Assembly (NCBI RefSeq): GCF_000381885.1
Contig: NZ_KB907221.1
Span: 62,001-126,000 of the forward strand
DNA length: 64,000 nt
Direction: 5' to 3'
Source: Actinomadura atramentaria DSM 43919
GTDB taxonomy: Bacteria; Actinomycetota; Actinomycetes; Streptosporangiales; Streptosporangiaceae
Numbering within the stretch: the first letter of the stretch is position 1; the number at the start of each line of letters is the position of its first letter. The notes below the pieces were generated by a model. The model searched no databases. It had not been told where the DNA came from and was given only the letters and a program-made list of their open reading frames with translations. This document shows, one piece after another, positions 8,147 through 17,078 of the stretch. Position numbers and translations under genes: made by a program.

Positions 8147-9468
8147 GCGTTCGCGGCCGGGCCGTCGTCCGGCCCGGCCGCGGGCGGCGCGTCGTCGGGA
8201 TGGGAGCGGATCAGGAAGCTGCCGAGCAGCGCGATGCCGCCGGAGCCGATGAGGACGAGCTGGATCGGGTCCACCGAGCCGAGCGGCCCGAGATGGTACT
8301 CGTCGCCCTTGAGGACGTCCGCGACCGCGCCGGTGATGAGCGCCGCGACGGCCAGGCCGAACCGCAGCGTCCCGTGGAACGCGGTCAGCGCCACGTCGCG
8401 GACGTTGCCGGTGAGGCCGTCCTGGAGATGGGTGATGGAGCTGACCAGCGCCGTCGTCGCCGCCATCCCGAACAGGAACGCCGCCAGGTAGGCGACGGTC
8501 AGCGACGCGAACAGGCCCATCGCGACGATCACCAGGCCCTGCCCGGCGATGCCGATGCGCATCTGCGCGGGCAGGTTCGCGTCCGTCCGGCCGCGCAGCA
8601 GCGCCAGCCCGACGACGAACCCGACGCCGAACAGCCCGACCAGCGCGCCGAACCCGAGCGGCCCGGCGTGCAGAACCTCCCGGACGAACACGACGCCCAG
8701 CGAGAACAGCGCGCCGAGGCCGAGCGCCACGATCCCGACCGCCAGCAGGATCTCCCGGACGAACTGGATGCGCAGCGCGGACGTCAGCCCGTGCCGGACC
8801 GTCCCGCCCGACGCGCGCGCCGCGTCCTCGGCGGCCCGCACCGCCGCCGGGTCGGGGCCGAGGTCGGGCAGCGAGCGGATCGCGAAGAACGACACGACGT
8901 AGCTCGCCGCGTCCACCCAGAACACCGCGACGTACTCCCAGTGCCCGGTCCACGCGCCCTTGCCCGACGCCAGGTGGACGAGCCCGAACGCCGCCGCGCC
9001 GAGCGGCACCATCGCGTAGTAGAAGCCCATGACCAGGCCGTTGGCGAGGGCGAGGCGGCCCGCGGCGGGCCGGTCGGGGTCGTCGCGCTCCCCGATCAGC
9101 ACCGGCACCGAGGAGTCGCGGGCGGGCAGGAACGCCAGGCTCGCGACCTCCATCGCGAACGCCCAGAAGAACACCCAGCCGAGCCACGGGACGATCGGCA
9201 GCAGCGCCGCCATTACGGCGCGGATCAGGTCGGCGGCCATCATGACGCGGCGGCGGTTCCAGCGGGTGATCGCGCGGGCGGCCAGCGGCGCGCCGACCGC
9301 CGACGGCAGCAGCCGCAGGACGAGCACGCCGCCGATCGCGGTGGTCGACCCGCTCAGCTTGAGCACGAAGTACATCAGCGCGAGCGTGCCCATCCAGTCG
9401 CCGAACGAGGAGACCGCCTGCCCGGCGAGCAGGCGGCGGAAGCCGACCAGCCGGAGCAACTCCTTCAT
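8143..9468 (-). CDS. MFS transporter
   Basis: 441-residue major facilitator superfamily protein with about twelve hydrophobic segments. The N-terminus MKELLRLVGFRRLLAGQAVS is typical of MFS exporters of the enterobactin/macrolide-efflux type, and several glycine-rich transmembrane stretches follow. I chose ATG 9468 because a GGGGGG ribosome site lies just upstream and the protein then starts directly before the first membrane helix; the 60 upstream in-frame residues are Arg/Pro-rich and look non-coding. It faces the GMC gene and shares its last bases with it. Substrate unknown; it could export a product of the neighbouring pathway, but there is no direct support for that. Confidence 0.85.
   Translation of the reverse strand: MKELLRLVGFRRLLAGQAVSSFGDWMGTLALMYFVLKLSGSTTAIGGVLVLRLLPSAVGAPLAARAITRWNRRRVMMAADLIRAVMAALLPIVPWLGWVFFWAFAMEVASLAFLPARDSSVPVLIGERDDPDRPAAGRLALANGLVMGFYYAMVPLGAAAFGLVHLASGKGAWTGHWEYVAVFWVDAASYVVSFFAIRSLPDLGPDPAAVRAAEDAARASGGTVRHGLTSALRIQFVREILLAVGIVALGLGALFSLGVVFVREVLHAGPLGFGALVGLFGVGFVVGLALLRGRTDANLPAQMRIGIAGQGLVIVAMGLFASLTVAYLAAFLFGMAATTALVSSITHLQDGLTGNVRDVALTAFHGTLRFGLAVAALITGAVADVLKGDEYHLGPLGSVDPIQLVLIGSGGIALLGSFLIRSHPDDAPPAAGPDDGPAANA
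8152..8182. terminator. Strong hairpin at the convergent GMC/MFS junction
   Basis: A perfect 12-bp stem: CGCGGCCGGGCC at 8152-8163 pairs with GGCCCGGCCGCG at 8171-8182 around a 7-base loop. It begins five bases after the GMC stop and lies inside the last codons of the convergent MFS gene. There is no T tract, which is common for actinobacterial terminators. It may end transcription of the catabolic operon; function is inferred from position and stability. Confidence 0.5.
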
Positions 9469-9638
9469 CCGCCCCCCAAGGCTCCGTCCCGGTGCGCGGG
9501 ACCGGCGGCCGCGCCGCCGATCTTCCGCACGACATGTCCGGTACCCCCCGGTGCGCCCGCCCAACATCACCGGCTCGCCAAGATCACCCCGGGGCGAACG
9601 GCCGTCTGACGCGGTGATTCCTGGGTAACTAGCGGGTT

Positions 9639-11639
9639 GTGGGGACACAGGACGTGGTGACCGCTCCGGAGGCCGTGCTGCCCGGTCGGCGAGCGCCCAC
9701 CGGCCTGCGCGCGTGGCGCGAACTGCTCGTCGGGCTCGCCGTGTTCGCGCTGTACGCGCTCGTGGTCATGCTGCCCGAGGACGCGCGGCGGGCGGCGGCG
9801 CGGCGGCACGCCGACACGCTGTACGGCTGGGAGCGCGCGCTGCGCATCGACGTCGAGCACGCGCTGAACGGCTGGCTGGCGCACCAGCCGGTGCTGCGCG
9901 TCCTCGCCAACTACGAGTACGCCGTCACCTACATCGCGAGCGCGCTCGGCCTGCTGGTGTGGCTGTACCTGCGCCACCCCGACCGCTACCGGACGGCCCG
10001 CAACACGTTCGTCGTCCTGAACCTGCTCGCCCTGGCGTGCTTCACGCTGTACCCCCTGATGCCGCCGCGGCTGATGCCCGACCTCGGGTTCGTCGACACC
10101 GTCCGCCTCGGCCGGACGTGGGGGTCGTGGGGGTCGCCGCTGGTGGAGAACGCCGACCAGCTCGCCGCGATGCCGTCGCTGCACATGGCGTGGACGCTGT
10201 GGGTCGGCGTGGAGCTGGCGAAGACGTCGGCGCTGCGCTCGGTGCAGGTCCTCAACGCGCTCCACATCCTGCTGACCGGGTACGTGATCATGGCGACCGC
10301 CAACCACTACGTGCTGGACGCGGTGGCGGCCGTGCCGCTGGTGGCGCTGTCGGTCTGCACCGTCCGCCGCACGCGCGGGGCCCGCGCCGAGCGCGTCGCG
10401 GCGACCGACGCGTTCTTCCTCGCCGTGGAGACGCCGCGCGCGCCGCAGCACGTCGGCGGGGTGATGGTCCTGGACACCTCGCGGACGCCGGTCGGCCGGG
10501 CGGACGTGGTGCGCCTCGTCCTGGACCGGCTCGACCGGGTGCCCCGGTTCCGGCAGCGGCTCGTCACGCCGTCGCGGCTGCGCCGCCCGGTCTGGGAGGA
10601 CCATCCCGTCATCGACTGGGATTGGCACGTCGTCGAACGGGACGTCACCGGGCGCGGCATGACGGGCCTGCGCGCCGTCGTCGCGGAGTTGCAGAGCGAG
10701 GCGCTGCCGCGCGACCGGCCGCTGTGGCGGATGGTGGTCGTGCAGGGCGTCGCGCCCGACCGGACCGCCGTGGTGTTCCTGATGCACCACGTCGTCGCGG
10801 ACGGCATCGGCGTCGTCGCGCAGGCGCTCCTGCTGATGGACGCCCCGCCCGCGCGCGCCGACCGGGGCGGCCGCCGGCCGGGCCCGGCGGCGCGCGCGGC
10901 GGCGACGGCCGTCGGGTTCGCGCAGCTCGCCGCCGACACGCCGCCGCGCACCCGGCTGCCCGTCGGCGGGACAGCCGAGCGCCGGTTCGGCACGACGACG
11001 CTGCCGCTGCCGCTGATGCGCGACGTCGCGCGGCGGCACGGCGCCCGCGTCACCGACGTGGTCCTGTGCGCGGTGGCGGGCGCGGTCCACCGCGTCGCCC
11101 GCGACGCCGACCCGGCCGCCCGCGACGCGCTGTGCCGCTTCGCGGTGCCGCTGATGATGCGCTCCCCCGAGGACGGCGCGGAGGGCAACCACACGACGGC
11201 CGTCATGGTGGACCTGCCGATCGGCGCGCTCCCGGAGAACGAGCGGCTGGCCCGCATCGCGCGCCGCTGCCGGGGGCGGCGGACGGGCACCCGGGCGCAG
11301 GCCGCGTGGTTCGTGATGCGGGACGTCGCGCGGCTGATGCCCGCGCCGCTGCACCGCCGCTTCGCCCGCGCCGTCTACAGCCCGCGCTTCCTGCAAGGGG
11401 TCGTGTCGAACATGCCGGGCCCGGTGACGCCGCCGGTGCTGTCGGGCGCGCCGCTGGACGAGGTGTATCCCGTGATCCCGCTGGTCCCGGGCGCGCCGCT
11501 CGCGGTGGGCGCGCTGAGCATCGCGGGCGTGCTGTGCGTCGGCGTCTCGGCGGACCCGCGCCTGGCCGACGACGCCGACCGGTTCGTCGGCGCGATGCGC
11601 GACGTCGTGGACGAGCTGCGACGCGGCGGTGCCGCGTGA
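9639..11639 (+). CDS. Fused PAP2-type membrane phosphatase/phosphotransferase and WS/DGAT acyltransferase
   Basis: 666 residues in two parts. Residues 1 to about 240 form a membrane domain of the PAP2/inositolphosphotransferase type, with AAMPSLHMAW near residue 177 and NHYVLDA near 221, matching the second and third PAP2 motifs. From about residue 250 on it is a wax ester synthase/acyl-CoA:diacylglycerol acyltransferase, with the active-site motif HHVVADG near residue 383 and the late block VSNMPGPVTPP. A plausible role is making or remodelling a neutral or phospho-lipid: a phosphatase step plus acylation of the released alcohol. GTG 9639 was chosen; GTG 9657 is an alternative. The next gene overlaps its stop (GTGA). 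Confidence 0.85.
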   Translation: MGTQDVVTAPEAVLPGRRAPTGLRAWRELLVGLAVFALYALVVMLPEDARRAAARRHADTLYGWERALRIDVEHALNGWLAHQPVLRVLANYEYAVTYIASALGLLVWLYLRHPDRYRTARNTFVVLNLLALACFTLYPLMPPRLMPDLGFVDTVRLGRTWGSWGSPLVENADQLAAMPSLHMAWTLWVGVELAKTSALRSVQVLNALHILLTGYVIMATANHYVLDAVAAVPLVALSVCTVRRTRGARAERVAATDAFFLAVETPRAPQHVGGVMVLDTSRTPVGRADVVRLVLDRLDRVPRFRQRLVTPSRLRRPVWEDHPVIDWDWHVVERDVTGRGMTGLRAVVAELQSEALPRDRPLWRMVVVQGVAPDRTAVVFLMHHVVADGIGVVAQALLLMDAPPARADRGGRRPGPAARAAATAVGFAQLAADTPPRTRLPVGGTAERRFGTTTLPLPLMRDVARRHGARVTDVVLCAVAGAVHRVARDADPAARDALCRFAVPLMMRSPEDGAEGNHTTAVMVDLPIGALPENERLARIARRCRGRRTGTRAQAAWFVMRDVARLMPAPLHRRFARAVYSPRFLQGVVSNMPGPVTPPVLSGAPLDEVYPVIPLVPGAPLAVGALSIAGVLCVGVSADPRLADDADRFVGAMRDVVDELRRGGAA

Positions 11640-12433
11640 CCCGCCCGCTCGACGGCAAGGTCGCGCTCGTGACGGGCGCGTCGTCCGGCCTCGGCCGGGC
11701 GGGCGCGCTGGCCCTCGCGCGGGCGGGCGCGCGGCTGGTCGTCCACGGCCGCGACGCCGCCCGGCTCGCCGAGGTCGCCGAGGCGACCGGCGGCACGGCC
11801 GTCGCGGGCGACCTCGCGGACCCGGCCGAGGTCGAACGGGTCGCGGCCGAGGCGCTGGCGGTCGCGGGCCGGGTGGACGTCCTGCTGTGCAACGCGGGCG
11901 TCGGCTGGTCCGGCCCGTTCCCGCGCATGGCGGCGGCCGACGCGGCGCGGCTCGTCGCGGTGAACCTCGCCGCGCCGATCGCGCTGACCCGCCTGCTGCT
12001 GCCGGGGATGCTGGAGCGCGGCGGGAGCCTGGTCTACGTCACCTCGATCGCGGGGCGGCTCGGCGTCGCGGGCGAGTCGGTGTACTCCGCGACGAAGGCG
12101 GGCCTGGACATGTTCGCGGTGAGCCTGCGGCAGGAGGTGCGCGGCACCGGCGTGCGCGTCGGGGTGCTCGTGCCGGGCGTCGTGGACACCGCGTTCTTCG
12201 AGCGGCGCGGCGAGCCGTACCCGCGGCGGCGGCCCCGCCCGATCCCGGCGGAGCGCGTCGCGGACGCGCTGCTCGCGGGGATCGTCGCGGGCCGCCCGGA
12301 GATCTTCGCGCCGCGCTGGCTGCGGCTTCCGGTCGTCGTGCGGGGCCTGTTCCCCGGCGCGTACCGGGCGCTGGACGGCCGGTTCGGCACCCGGACCGTC
12401 GCCGTGGAGGACGTGCAGGCCGGGCCGCGCTGA
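11636..12433 (+). CDS. Short-chain dehydrogenase/reductase
   Basis: 265-residue classical SDR. The nucleotide site is TGASSGLGRAG near the N-terminus, the NAG motif lies in LLCNAGVGW, and the catalytic Ser is in YVTSIAGRLG with YSATK supplying Tyr and Lys. The C-terminus carries the basic RYP/RR-rich extension seen in lipid-acting SDRs of actinobacteria. GTG 11636 overlaps the stop of the PAP2/acyltransferase gene, so the two are translationally coupled and probably act on the same lipid, for instance reducing a keto or aldehyde intermediate. That link is inferred from gene order only. It converges on hpnH. Confidence 0.88.
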   Translation: MTRPLDGKVALVTGASSGLGRAGALALARAGARLVVHGRDAARLAEVAEATGGTAVAGDLADPAEVERVAAEALAVAGRVDVLLCNAGVGWSGPFPRMAAADAARLVAVNLAAPIALTRLLLPGMLERGGSLVYVTSIAGRLGVAGESVYSATKAGLDMFAVSLRQEVRGTGVRVGVLVPGVVDTAFFERRGEPYPRRRPRPIPAERVADALLAGIVAGRPEIFAPRWLRLPVVVRGLFPGAYRALDGRFGTRTVAVEDVQAGPR

Positions 12434-12447
12434 GCGGCGGCCCGGCC
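12418..12447. terminator. Bidirectional hairpin between SDR and hpnH
   Basis: A perfect 11-bp stem: GGCCGGGCCGC at 12418-12428 pairs with GCGGCCCGGCC at 12437-12447, with an 8-base loop. It spans the SDR stop codon and most of the short gap before the convergent hpnH stop, so it could terminate both operons. No T tract on either strand. Confidence 0.55.
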
Positions 12448-12455
12448 CCGTCCGG

Positions 12456-13460
12456 TCAGGCGCTGCGCGCGGCCCGGATCGTCTGCTTCAGCGAGCCGAG
12501 CGTCGCGAACACCGACGTCGGCTCGTACCCGCAGTGCGCCATGCAGTTCTCGCAGCGCGCGTCGCGGCCCCGCCCGTAGGCGCTCCAGTCGGTGGTCTCG
12601 ACCAGCTCCCGGTAGGTGTCGACGTGCCCGTCCTCCATGAGGTAGCACGGCCGCTGCCAGCCCTTGAGCGAGTACGACGGGATCGCCCAGGCCGTGCAGT
12701 CGAAGTCGACCTTGCCCTCCAGGAAGTCCAGGAACAGCGGCGAGTGGTTGAACCGCCACCGCTTCCGGTTCCCGTTCGCGAACGCCTTGCGGAACAGCGT
12801 GCGGGTCTCCTGGACGCCGAGGAAGTGCTCTTGGTCGGGCGCCTTCTCGTACGCGTACGCCGGCGAGATCATCATCTGGTCCACGCCGAGGTCGTCGTTG
12901 AGGTAGTTGAGGACGTCGATGACGTTCTGCGGGCTGTCGTTGTTGAACACCGTCGTGTTGGTGGTGACGCGGAAGCCGCGCTCCTGGCACAGCCGGATCG
13001 CCGCGACGGCGTCGTCGAACACCCCGTCCTTGCAGACCGACGCGTCGTGCCGCTCGCGGAGCCCGTCCATGTGGACGGCCCACGCGAAGTACCGCGACGG
13101 CGTGAACTGGTCGATCTTCTTCGGGATCAGCAGCGCGTTCGTGCAGAGGAACACGTACCGCTTGAGCTTCACCAGCTCGTCCACCAGCTCGGCGATCTGC
13201 GGGTGCATGAGCGGTTCGCCGCCCGCGATCGACACCATCGGCGCGCCGCACTCGCGGATCGCCGCGACGGCCTGCTCGACGGGCATCCGCTTCTTCAGCT
13301 CGCTCGCCGGGTGCTGGATCTTCCCGCACCCGGCGCAGGCGAGGTTGCAGGCGTACAGCGGCTCCAGCTCGACCAGCAGCGGGAAGCGGTCGCGTCCCGT
13401 GAGCTTGTTGCGCAGGATGTAGCCGCCGATGCGCAGACTCTGGCGCAGTGGCATGGCCAT
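12456..13460 (-). CDS. hpnH: Adenosyl-hopene transferase, radical SAM (HpnH)
   Basis: 334-residue radical SAM enzyme. The cluster-binding cysteines are Cys38, Cys42 and Cys45 in YACNLACAGCG, followed by the SAM-binding stretch SIAGGEPLMHP. A C-terminal Cys group (CENCMAHCGYEP) matches the HpnH SPASM-like end. The enzyme joins a 5'-deoxyadenosyl radical to diploptene to give adenosylhopane, the first step of side-chain extension. It is the last gene of the hopanoid operon; its ATG overlaps the hpnG TAA by one base. An internal in-frame ATG two codons downstream is an alternative start. Length and motifs match the family. Confidence 0.93.
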   Translation of the reverse strand: MAMPLRQSLRIGGYILRNKLTGRDRFPLLVELEPLYACNLACAGCGKIQHPASELKKRMPVEQAVAAIRECGAPMVSIAGGEPLMHPQIAELVDELVKLKRYVFLCTNALLIPKKIDQFTPSRYFAWAVHMDGLRERHDASVCKDGVFDDAVAAIRLCQERGFRVTTNTTVFNNDSPQNVIDVLNYLNDDLGVDQMMISPAYAYEKAPDQEHFLGVQETRTLFRKAFANGNRKRWRFNHSPLFLDFLEGKVDFDCTAWAIPSYSLKGWQRPCYLMEDGHVDTYRELVETTDWSAYGRGRDARCENCMAHCGYEPTSVFATLGSLKQTIRAARSA

Positions 13461-14056
13461 TACGGACCGGCCTCCTCATGCAGGTGGGATTCCTTCGTCG
13501 CCGCGGCGGCGGCCCACGCGGCGAGCGCGGGGCCGGCGAGCCGCAGCCTGCGCCGGGCGGCGAGGCCGCGCAGCACGGTCGCGGGGGTGACGAGGGGGTG
13601 GTCGGGCGTGTCCACCACCGCGCGGACCACCGCCCACGGGCGGTCGCCCGCGGCCGCGACCAGCGGCGCGGACTCCATGTCCACGACGATCGCGCCGAGC
13701 GCGGCGAGCGCCCGCCGCTCCCGGCCGGTGACGGGGTGGTCGGCGGTGATGACCGGGCCGAGGCGGACGGCCGCCCCGGCGCGTTCGAGCAGCTCCGCGA
13801 CGTCGGCCGCCGCGCGGCAGCGCAGCGGCCCGGCGGCGGTGCGCACCTCGGTGGCGACGACGAGGTCGCCGGGGCGCAGCCGGGCGTCCAGTCCCCCGCC
13901 GAAGCCCGCGACGGCCAGCGCGTCGAACGGCGGGAGCCGGTCGGCGGCGGCGCGCGCCCGGCGCGGGCCCATCCCGGTCCGCACGACCGTGCGGCCGGGG
14001 CCGCGCAGGGCGCGGGCCTCGACGCCGAGCGCGGCGCACACCGCCAGCCGCGTCAC
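13460..14056 (-). CDS. hpnG: Adenosylhopane nucleosidase, phosphorylase family (HpnG)
   Basis: 198-residue protein of the PNP_UDP phosphorylase superfamily. Visible motifs are RTGMGPRRA near the N-terminus, a glycine-rich FGGGLDARLRPGD, and the nucleoside-site VVDMESAPLVAAA with the conserved Met-Glu-Ser. HpnG removes adenine from adenosylhopane to give ribosylhopane, so it acts straight after HpnH. The start is GTG 14056, which overlaps the shc stop (GTGA); 198 residues is the usual size. It is placed between shc and hpnH, as in other actinobacterial hopanoid clusters. Confidence 0.88.
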   Translation of the reverse strand: MTRLAVCAALGVEARALRGPGRTVVRTGMGPRRARAAADRLPPFDALAVAGFGGGLDARLRPGDLVVATEVRTAAGPLRCRAAADVAELLERAGAAVRLGPVITADHPVTGRERRALAALGAIVVDMESAPLVAAAGDRPWAVVRAVVDTPDHPLVTPATVLRGLAARRRLRLAGPALAAWAAAAATKESHLHEEAGP

Positions 14057-16017
14057 CGACGTCCCCCCGCGCCGAGGTAGCGGCCGAGCGCGCTGACCGG
14101 GAACACCAGCCGGTACAGGTGGTAGTTGATGTAGAAGTCGCCGGGGAACCCGGTGCCGGTGAAGAAGTCCTCGTCCCAGCCGCCGTCGTCGCGCTGGTTG
14201 CGGACGAGCCAGTCCACGCCGCGCCGCACCGCCGGGCCGCGCTCGCCCGCGGCGAGCAGGCCGAGCAGCGCCCACGCGGTCTGCGACGGGGTGGACGCGC
14301 CCCGGCCGATCCACGACGCGTCGCGGTAGGACCGCAGGTCCTCGCCCCAGCCGCCGTCGGGGTTCTGGTGGCGTTCGAGCCAGTCCACGGCCCGCCGGAC
14401 CGCGGGCTTCTCCGGCCGGACGCCCGCGGCGATCAGGGCGGGCAGGACGCCGCCCGTCCCGTAGACGTGGTTGGCGCCCCACCGGCCGAACCAGGAGCCG
14501 TCCTCCTCCTGGTGTTTGAGCAGCCACACCACGGCGCGCTTCACGATGGGCGTGCGGGCCATGCCGCGCGCGCACAGCGCCTCGACGACGTGCGCGGTGA
14601 CGTCGGCGGACGGCGGGTCGATCACCGCGCCGAAGTCGCAGAACGGCAGCTTCTCCGGGAGCGTGCGGGTGTTGTCGGCGTCGAACGCGGCGAACCCGCC
14701 GTCCTTGGAGACCATCCCGGTCATCCAGCGCAGGCCGCGCTCGACGGCGGGCCCGGCGTCGGGGTGGCCGACGCGGTCCAGCGCGAGGATCGCCTCGGCG
14801 GTGTCGTCGGTGTCGGGGTAGACGTCATTGTCGAACTCGAACGCCCAGCCGCCCGGCGGCAGGTCGGGCCGCCGCACGCTCCAGTCGCCGGGGCCGCGGA
14901 CCTCCTCGCGCAGCACCCAGTCGGCGGCGCGCAGCAGCGCCGGGTCGTCGCCGGGGACGCCCGCGTCGGCGAGCGCGGTCATCGCCAGGACGGTGTCCCA
15001 CACCGGGGACTGGCACGCCTCCAGGCGGCGGCCCTTCTCGTCGCGGATCGTGAACCGCTCCAGCCCGGCGAGGCCGCGCCGCATCACCGGGTGGTCGAGG
15101 CCGTACCCGAGCAGGTGCAGCGCGATCAGCGAGTACACCCACGGCGGCTGGATGCCGCCCCACGAGCCGTCCGCCTCCTGCCGCGCGACGATCCACTCGC
15201 CCGCCCGGCGCAGCGCGGCGCGGCGCGGGCCGCGCAGCGGACGCCGGTCGTAGACGTGCAGGAGCTTGTCGAGGGCGAGGAACGCCTCCTCCCAGCCGGG
15301 ACGGCCGGGGCGGCGGCTCCGGCGGCGGGCCGGGCCGGGCGCGGGGCGCAGCTCGTCCAGGTCGAACGGGAGCGGCCGGACGGGGCGCAGCGCGCCGACG
15401 ACCGTCAGCGGGACGATCGTCTGCCGCGCCCAGCAGCCCCAGTCGTAGATGTTCAGCGGGAACCACGACGGCAGGAACATCATCTCCGGCGGCAGGACCG
15501 GCAGGTCGTCCCAGGACCACTGGCCGAACAGCGCCAGCCAGAACCGCGTGAAGACGCGGGTCGCGGGAATGCCGCCGTCCGCGCGGACGAACGCCGAGGC
15601 GCGCGCCATGTGCGCGGCGTCCGGGGCGTCCCCCGCGAGCCGCAGCGCGACGTACGCCTCGACGGTGGTGGACAGGTCGGCCGGGCCGCCGTGGAAGGTC
15701 GCCCAGGACCCGTCCGGGCGCTGCTGGGACCTGATCCAGCGGGCGGCCTCGCGGGTGTCGTGCGCGGAGCGGACGCCGAGGAACTCGCGGAGCAGCAGGT
15801 CCTCGGCGTCCATCGTGACGTTGGTCTGCAGCTCGCCCTTCCACCAGCCCTCGGGCGACTGGAGGGAGAGCAGGCGGTCGCGGGCGGCGGCGAGGGCGTC
15901 GGCGGGCGTGCGGTCGCCCGCGGGGGCCGCCGCGAACGGCACGGCCCCCGGGCGGACGGCGGTCGCGGACTCCTCGGCGGACTCCCCCGCCGGTTCGGTG
16001 GACGCGGTGGTCGTCAT
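14053..16017 (-). CDS. shc: Squalene-hopene cyclase
   Basis: 654-residue triterpene cyclase. The catalytic acid motif DTDDTA lies near residue 400 (YPDTDDTAEAIL). Multiple QW repeats are visible, for example PEGWWKGEL near the N-terminus, QRPDGSWATFHGG, QEADGSWGG, QEEDGSWFGRWG, QNPDGGWGED and QRDDGGWDED. It converts squalene to hopene and diplopterol as a monotopic membrane enzyme. The first 45 residues are Ser/Glu/Ala-rich and probably disordered. The ATG at 16017 overlaps the stop of the polyprenyl synthase by one base; its stop overlaps hpnG's start. Central enzyme of the operon. Confidence 0.95.
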   Translation of the reverse strand: MTTTASTEPAGESAEESATAVRPGAVPFAAAPAGDRTPADALAAARDRLLSLQSPEGWWKGELQTNVTMDAEDLLLREFLGVRSAHDTREAARWIRSQQRPDGSWATFHGGPADLSTTVEAYVALRLAGDAPDAAHMARASAFVRADGGIPATRVFTRFWLALFGQWSWDDLPVLPPEMMFLPSWFPLNIYDWGCWARQTIVPLTVVGALRPVRPLPFDLDELRPAPGPARRRSRRPGRPGWEEAFLALDKLLHVYDRRPLRGPRRAALRRAGEWIVARQEADGSWGGIQPPWVYSLIALHLLGYGLDHPVMRRGLAGLERFTIRDEKGRRLEACQSPVWDTVLAMTALADAGVPGDDPALLRAADWVLREEVRGPGDWSVRRPDLPPGGWAFEFDNDVYPDTDDTAEAILALDRVGHPDAGPAVERGLRWMTGMVSKDGGFAAFDADNTRTLPEKLPFCDFGAVIDPPSADVTAHVVEALCARGMARTPIVKRAVVWLLKHQEEDGSWFGRWGANHVYGTGGVLPALIAAGVRPEKPAVRRAVDWLERHQNPDGGWGEDLRSYRDASWIGRGASTPSQTAWALLGLLAAGERGPAVRRGVDWLVRNQRDDGGWDEDFFTGTGFPGDFYINYHLYRLVFPVSALGRYLGAGGRR

Positions 16018-17078
16018 CAGTGGTCCCGGTGGGTGACGAAATCGGCGATGTGCAGGAACTCGGCGCGGACGTCGTCGGGCGGCGCCGCCGCGTCCAGGTG
16101 CGCGGCGGCCGACTCGATCCGCCGCACGGCCTCCGCCTCGGCCCACGCGCGCCCGCCGGACGCCTCGACGAGCCGGGCGATCTCCTCCAGGTCGGCCGTC
16201 CCGGACGGCACCGGCCGCCGGTACAGCCCGGCGAGCCGCGCCGACTCCGGCGTGCCCGCGCCGAGCGCGGCGACGATCGGCAGCGACATCTTGCGGGACC
16301 GCAGGTCCGACAGCGCGGGCTTGCCGGTGACGGCCGGGTCGCCCCAGATGCCGAGCAGGTCGTCGACGAGCTGGAACGCCAGGCCCAGCTCGGACCCGAA
16401 CCCGGCGAGCGCGGCGGCGACCGGCTCGGGCGCGCCGGTCAGGACCGCGCCGATCGAGCAGGAGCAGGCGAGCAGCGCGGCGGTCTTGCCCCCCGCCATG
16501 TCCAGGCACTCCTCCAGGGTGATCTTCTGGCGGGTCTCGAACTCCAGGTCGAGGGACTGGCCCGCGATGAGGCGGCGGGTCGCGGCGGCGAGGTCGCGGG
16601 CGGCGGCCTGCGCGCCGGGCGCGGGGGCCTCCAGCAGGACCTCGCCCGCGAGGGCGAGCAGCGCGTCGCCCGCGAGGATCGCGGCGGGCTCGCCGAAGAT
16701 CGTCCACGCGGCGGGGCGGTGCCGCCGGGTGCGGTCGCCGTCCATGATGTCGTCGTGCAGGAGCGAGAACGCGTGCGTCAGCTCGACGGCGACGGCGGCG
16801 GGCAGCGCGGTCTCGGGCGCGGCCCCGGCGGCGCGCGCCGACAGCAGTGCCAGCGCGGGCCGCAGCGCCTTGCCGGACGAGCCGGTCGGCCTGCCCGGCG
16901 CGGCGGGCTTGCCGCCGTGGTTCGCGACGGCCCCGGCGGGCCTGCCGTCGGCCTCCGTCCAGCCGAAATGGTGCGCCGCGACGCGGTACGTGCGCGGGTC
17001 GAGCCGGCCGACCGCGGCGCGCAGCGCCCCGTCGACGAGTTCACGCGTGCCGGTCATCGAGACGGGAACGGTGGTCAT
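16017..17078 (-). CDS. Polyprenyl diphosphate synthase (farnesyl/geranylgeranyl type)
   Basis: 353-residue trans-isoprenyl diphosphate synthase. The first Asp-rich motif is DDIMD (in HDDIMDGD, about residue 109), the second is DDLLGIWGD (about residue 237), and KMSLPIVAAL follows. It condenses isopentenyl diphosphate with an allylic primer. In this operon it most likely supplies farnesyl diphosphate for squalene formation, although product length cannot be read with certainty. The start at 17078 overlaps the hpnE stop (ATGA); an internal ATG seven codons later is possible. It lies between hpnE and shc, the position seen for this gene in streptomycete hopanoid clusters. Confidence 0.9.
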   Translation of the reverse strand: MTTVPVSMTGTRELVDGALRAAVGRLDPRTYRVAAHHFGWTEADGRPAGAVANHGGKPAAPGRPTGSSGKALRPALALLSARAAGAAPETALPAAVAVELTHAFSLLHDDIMDGDRTRRHRPAAWTIFGEPAAILAGDALLALAGEVLLEAPAPGAQAAARDLAAATRRLIAGQSLDLEFETRQKITLEECLDMAGGKTAALLACSCSIGAVLTGAPEPVAAALAGFGSELGLAFQLVDDLLGIWGDPAVTGKPALSDLRSRKMSLPIVAALGAGTPESARLAGLYRRPVPSGTADLEEIARLVEASGGRAWAEAEAVRRIESAAAHLDAAAPPDDVRAEFLHIADFVTHRDH

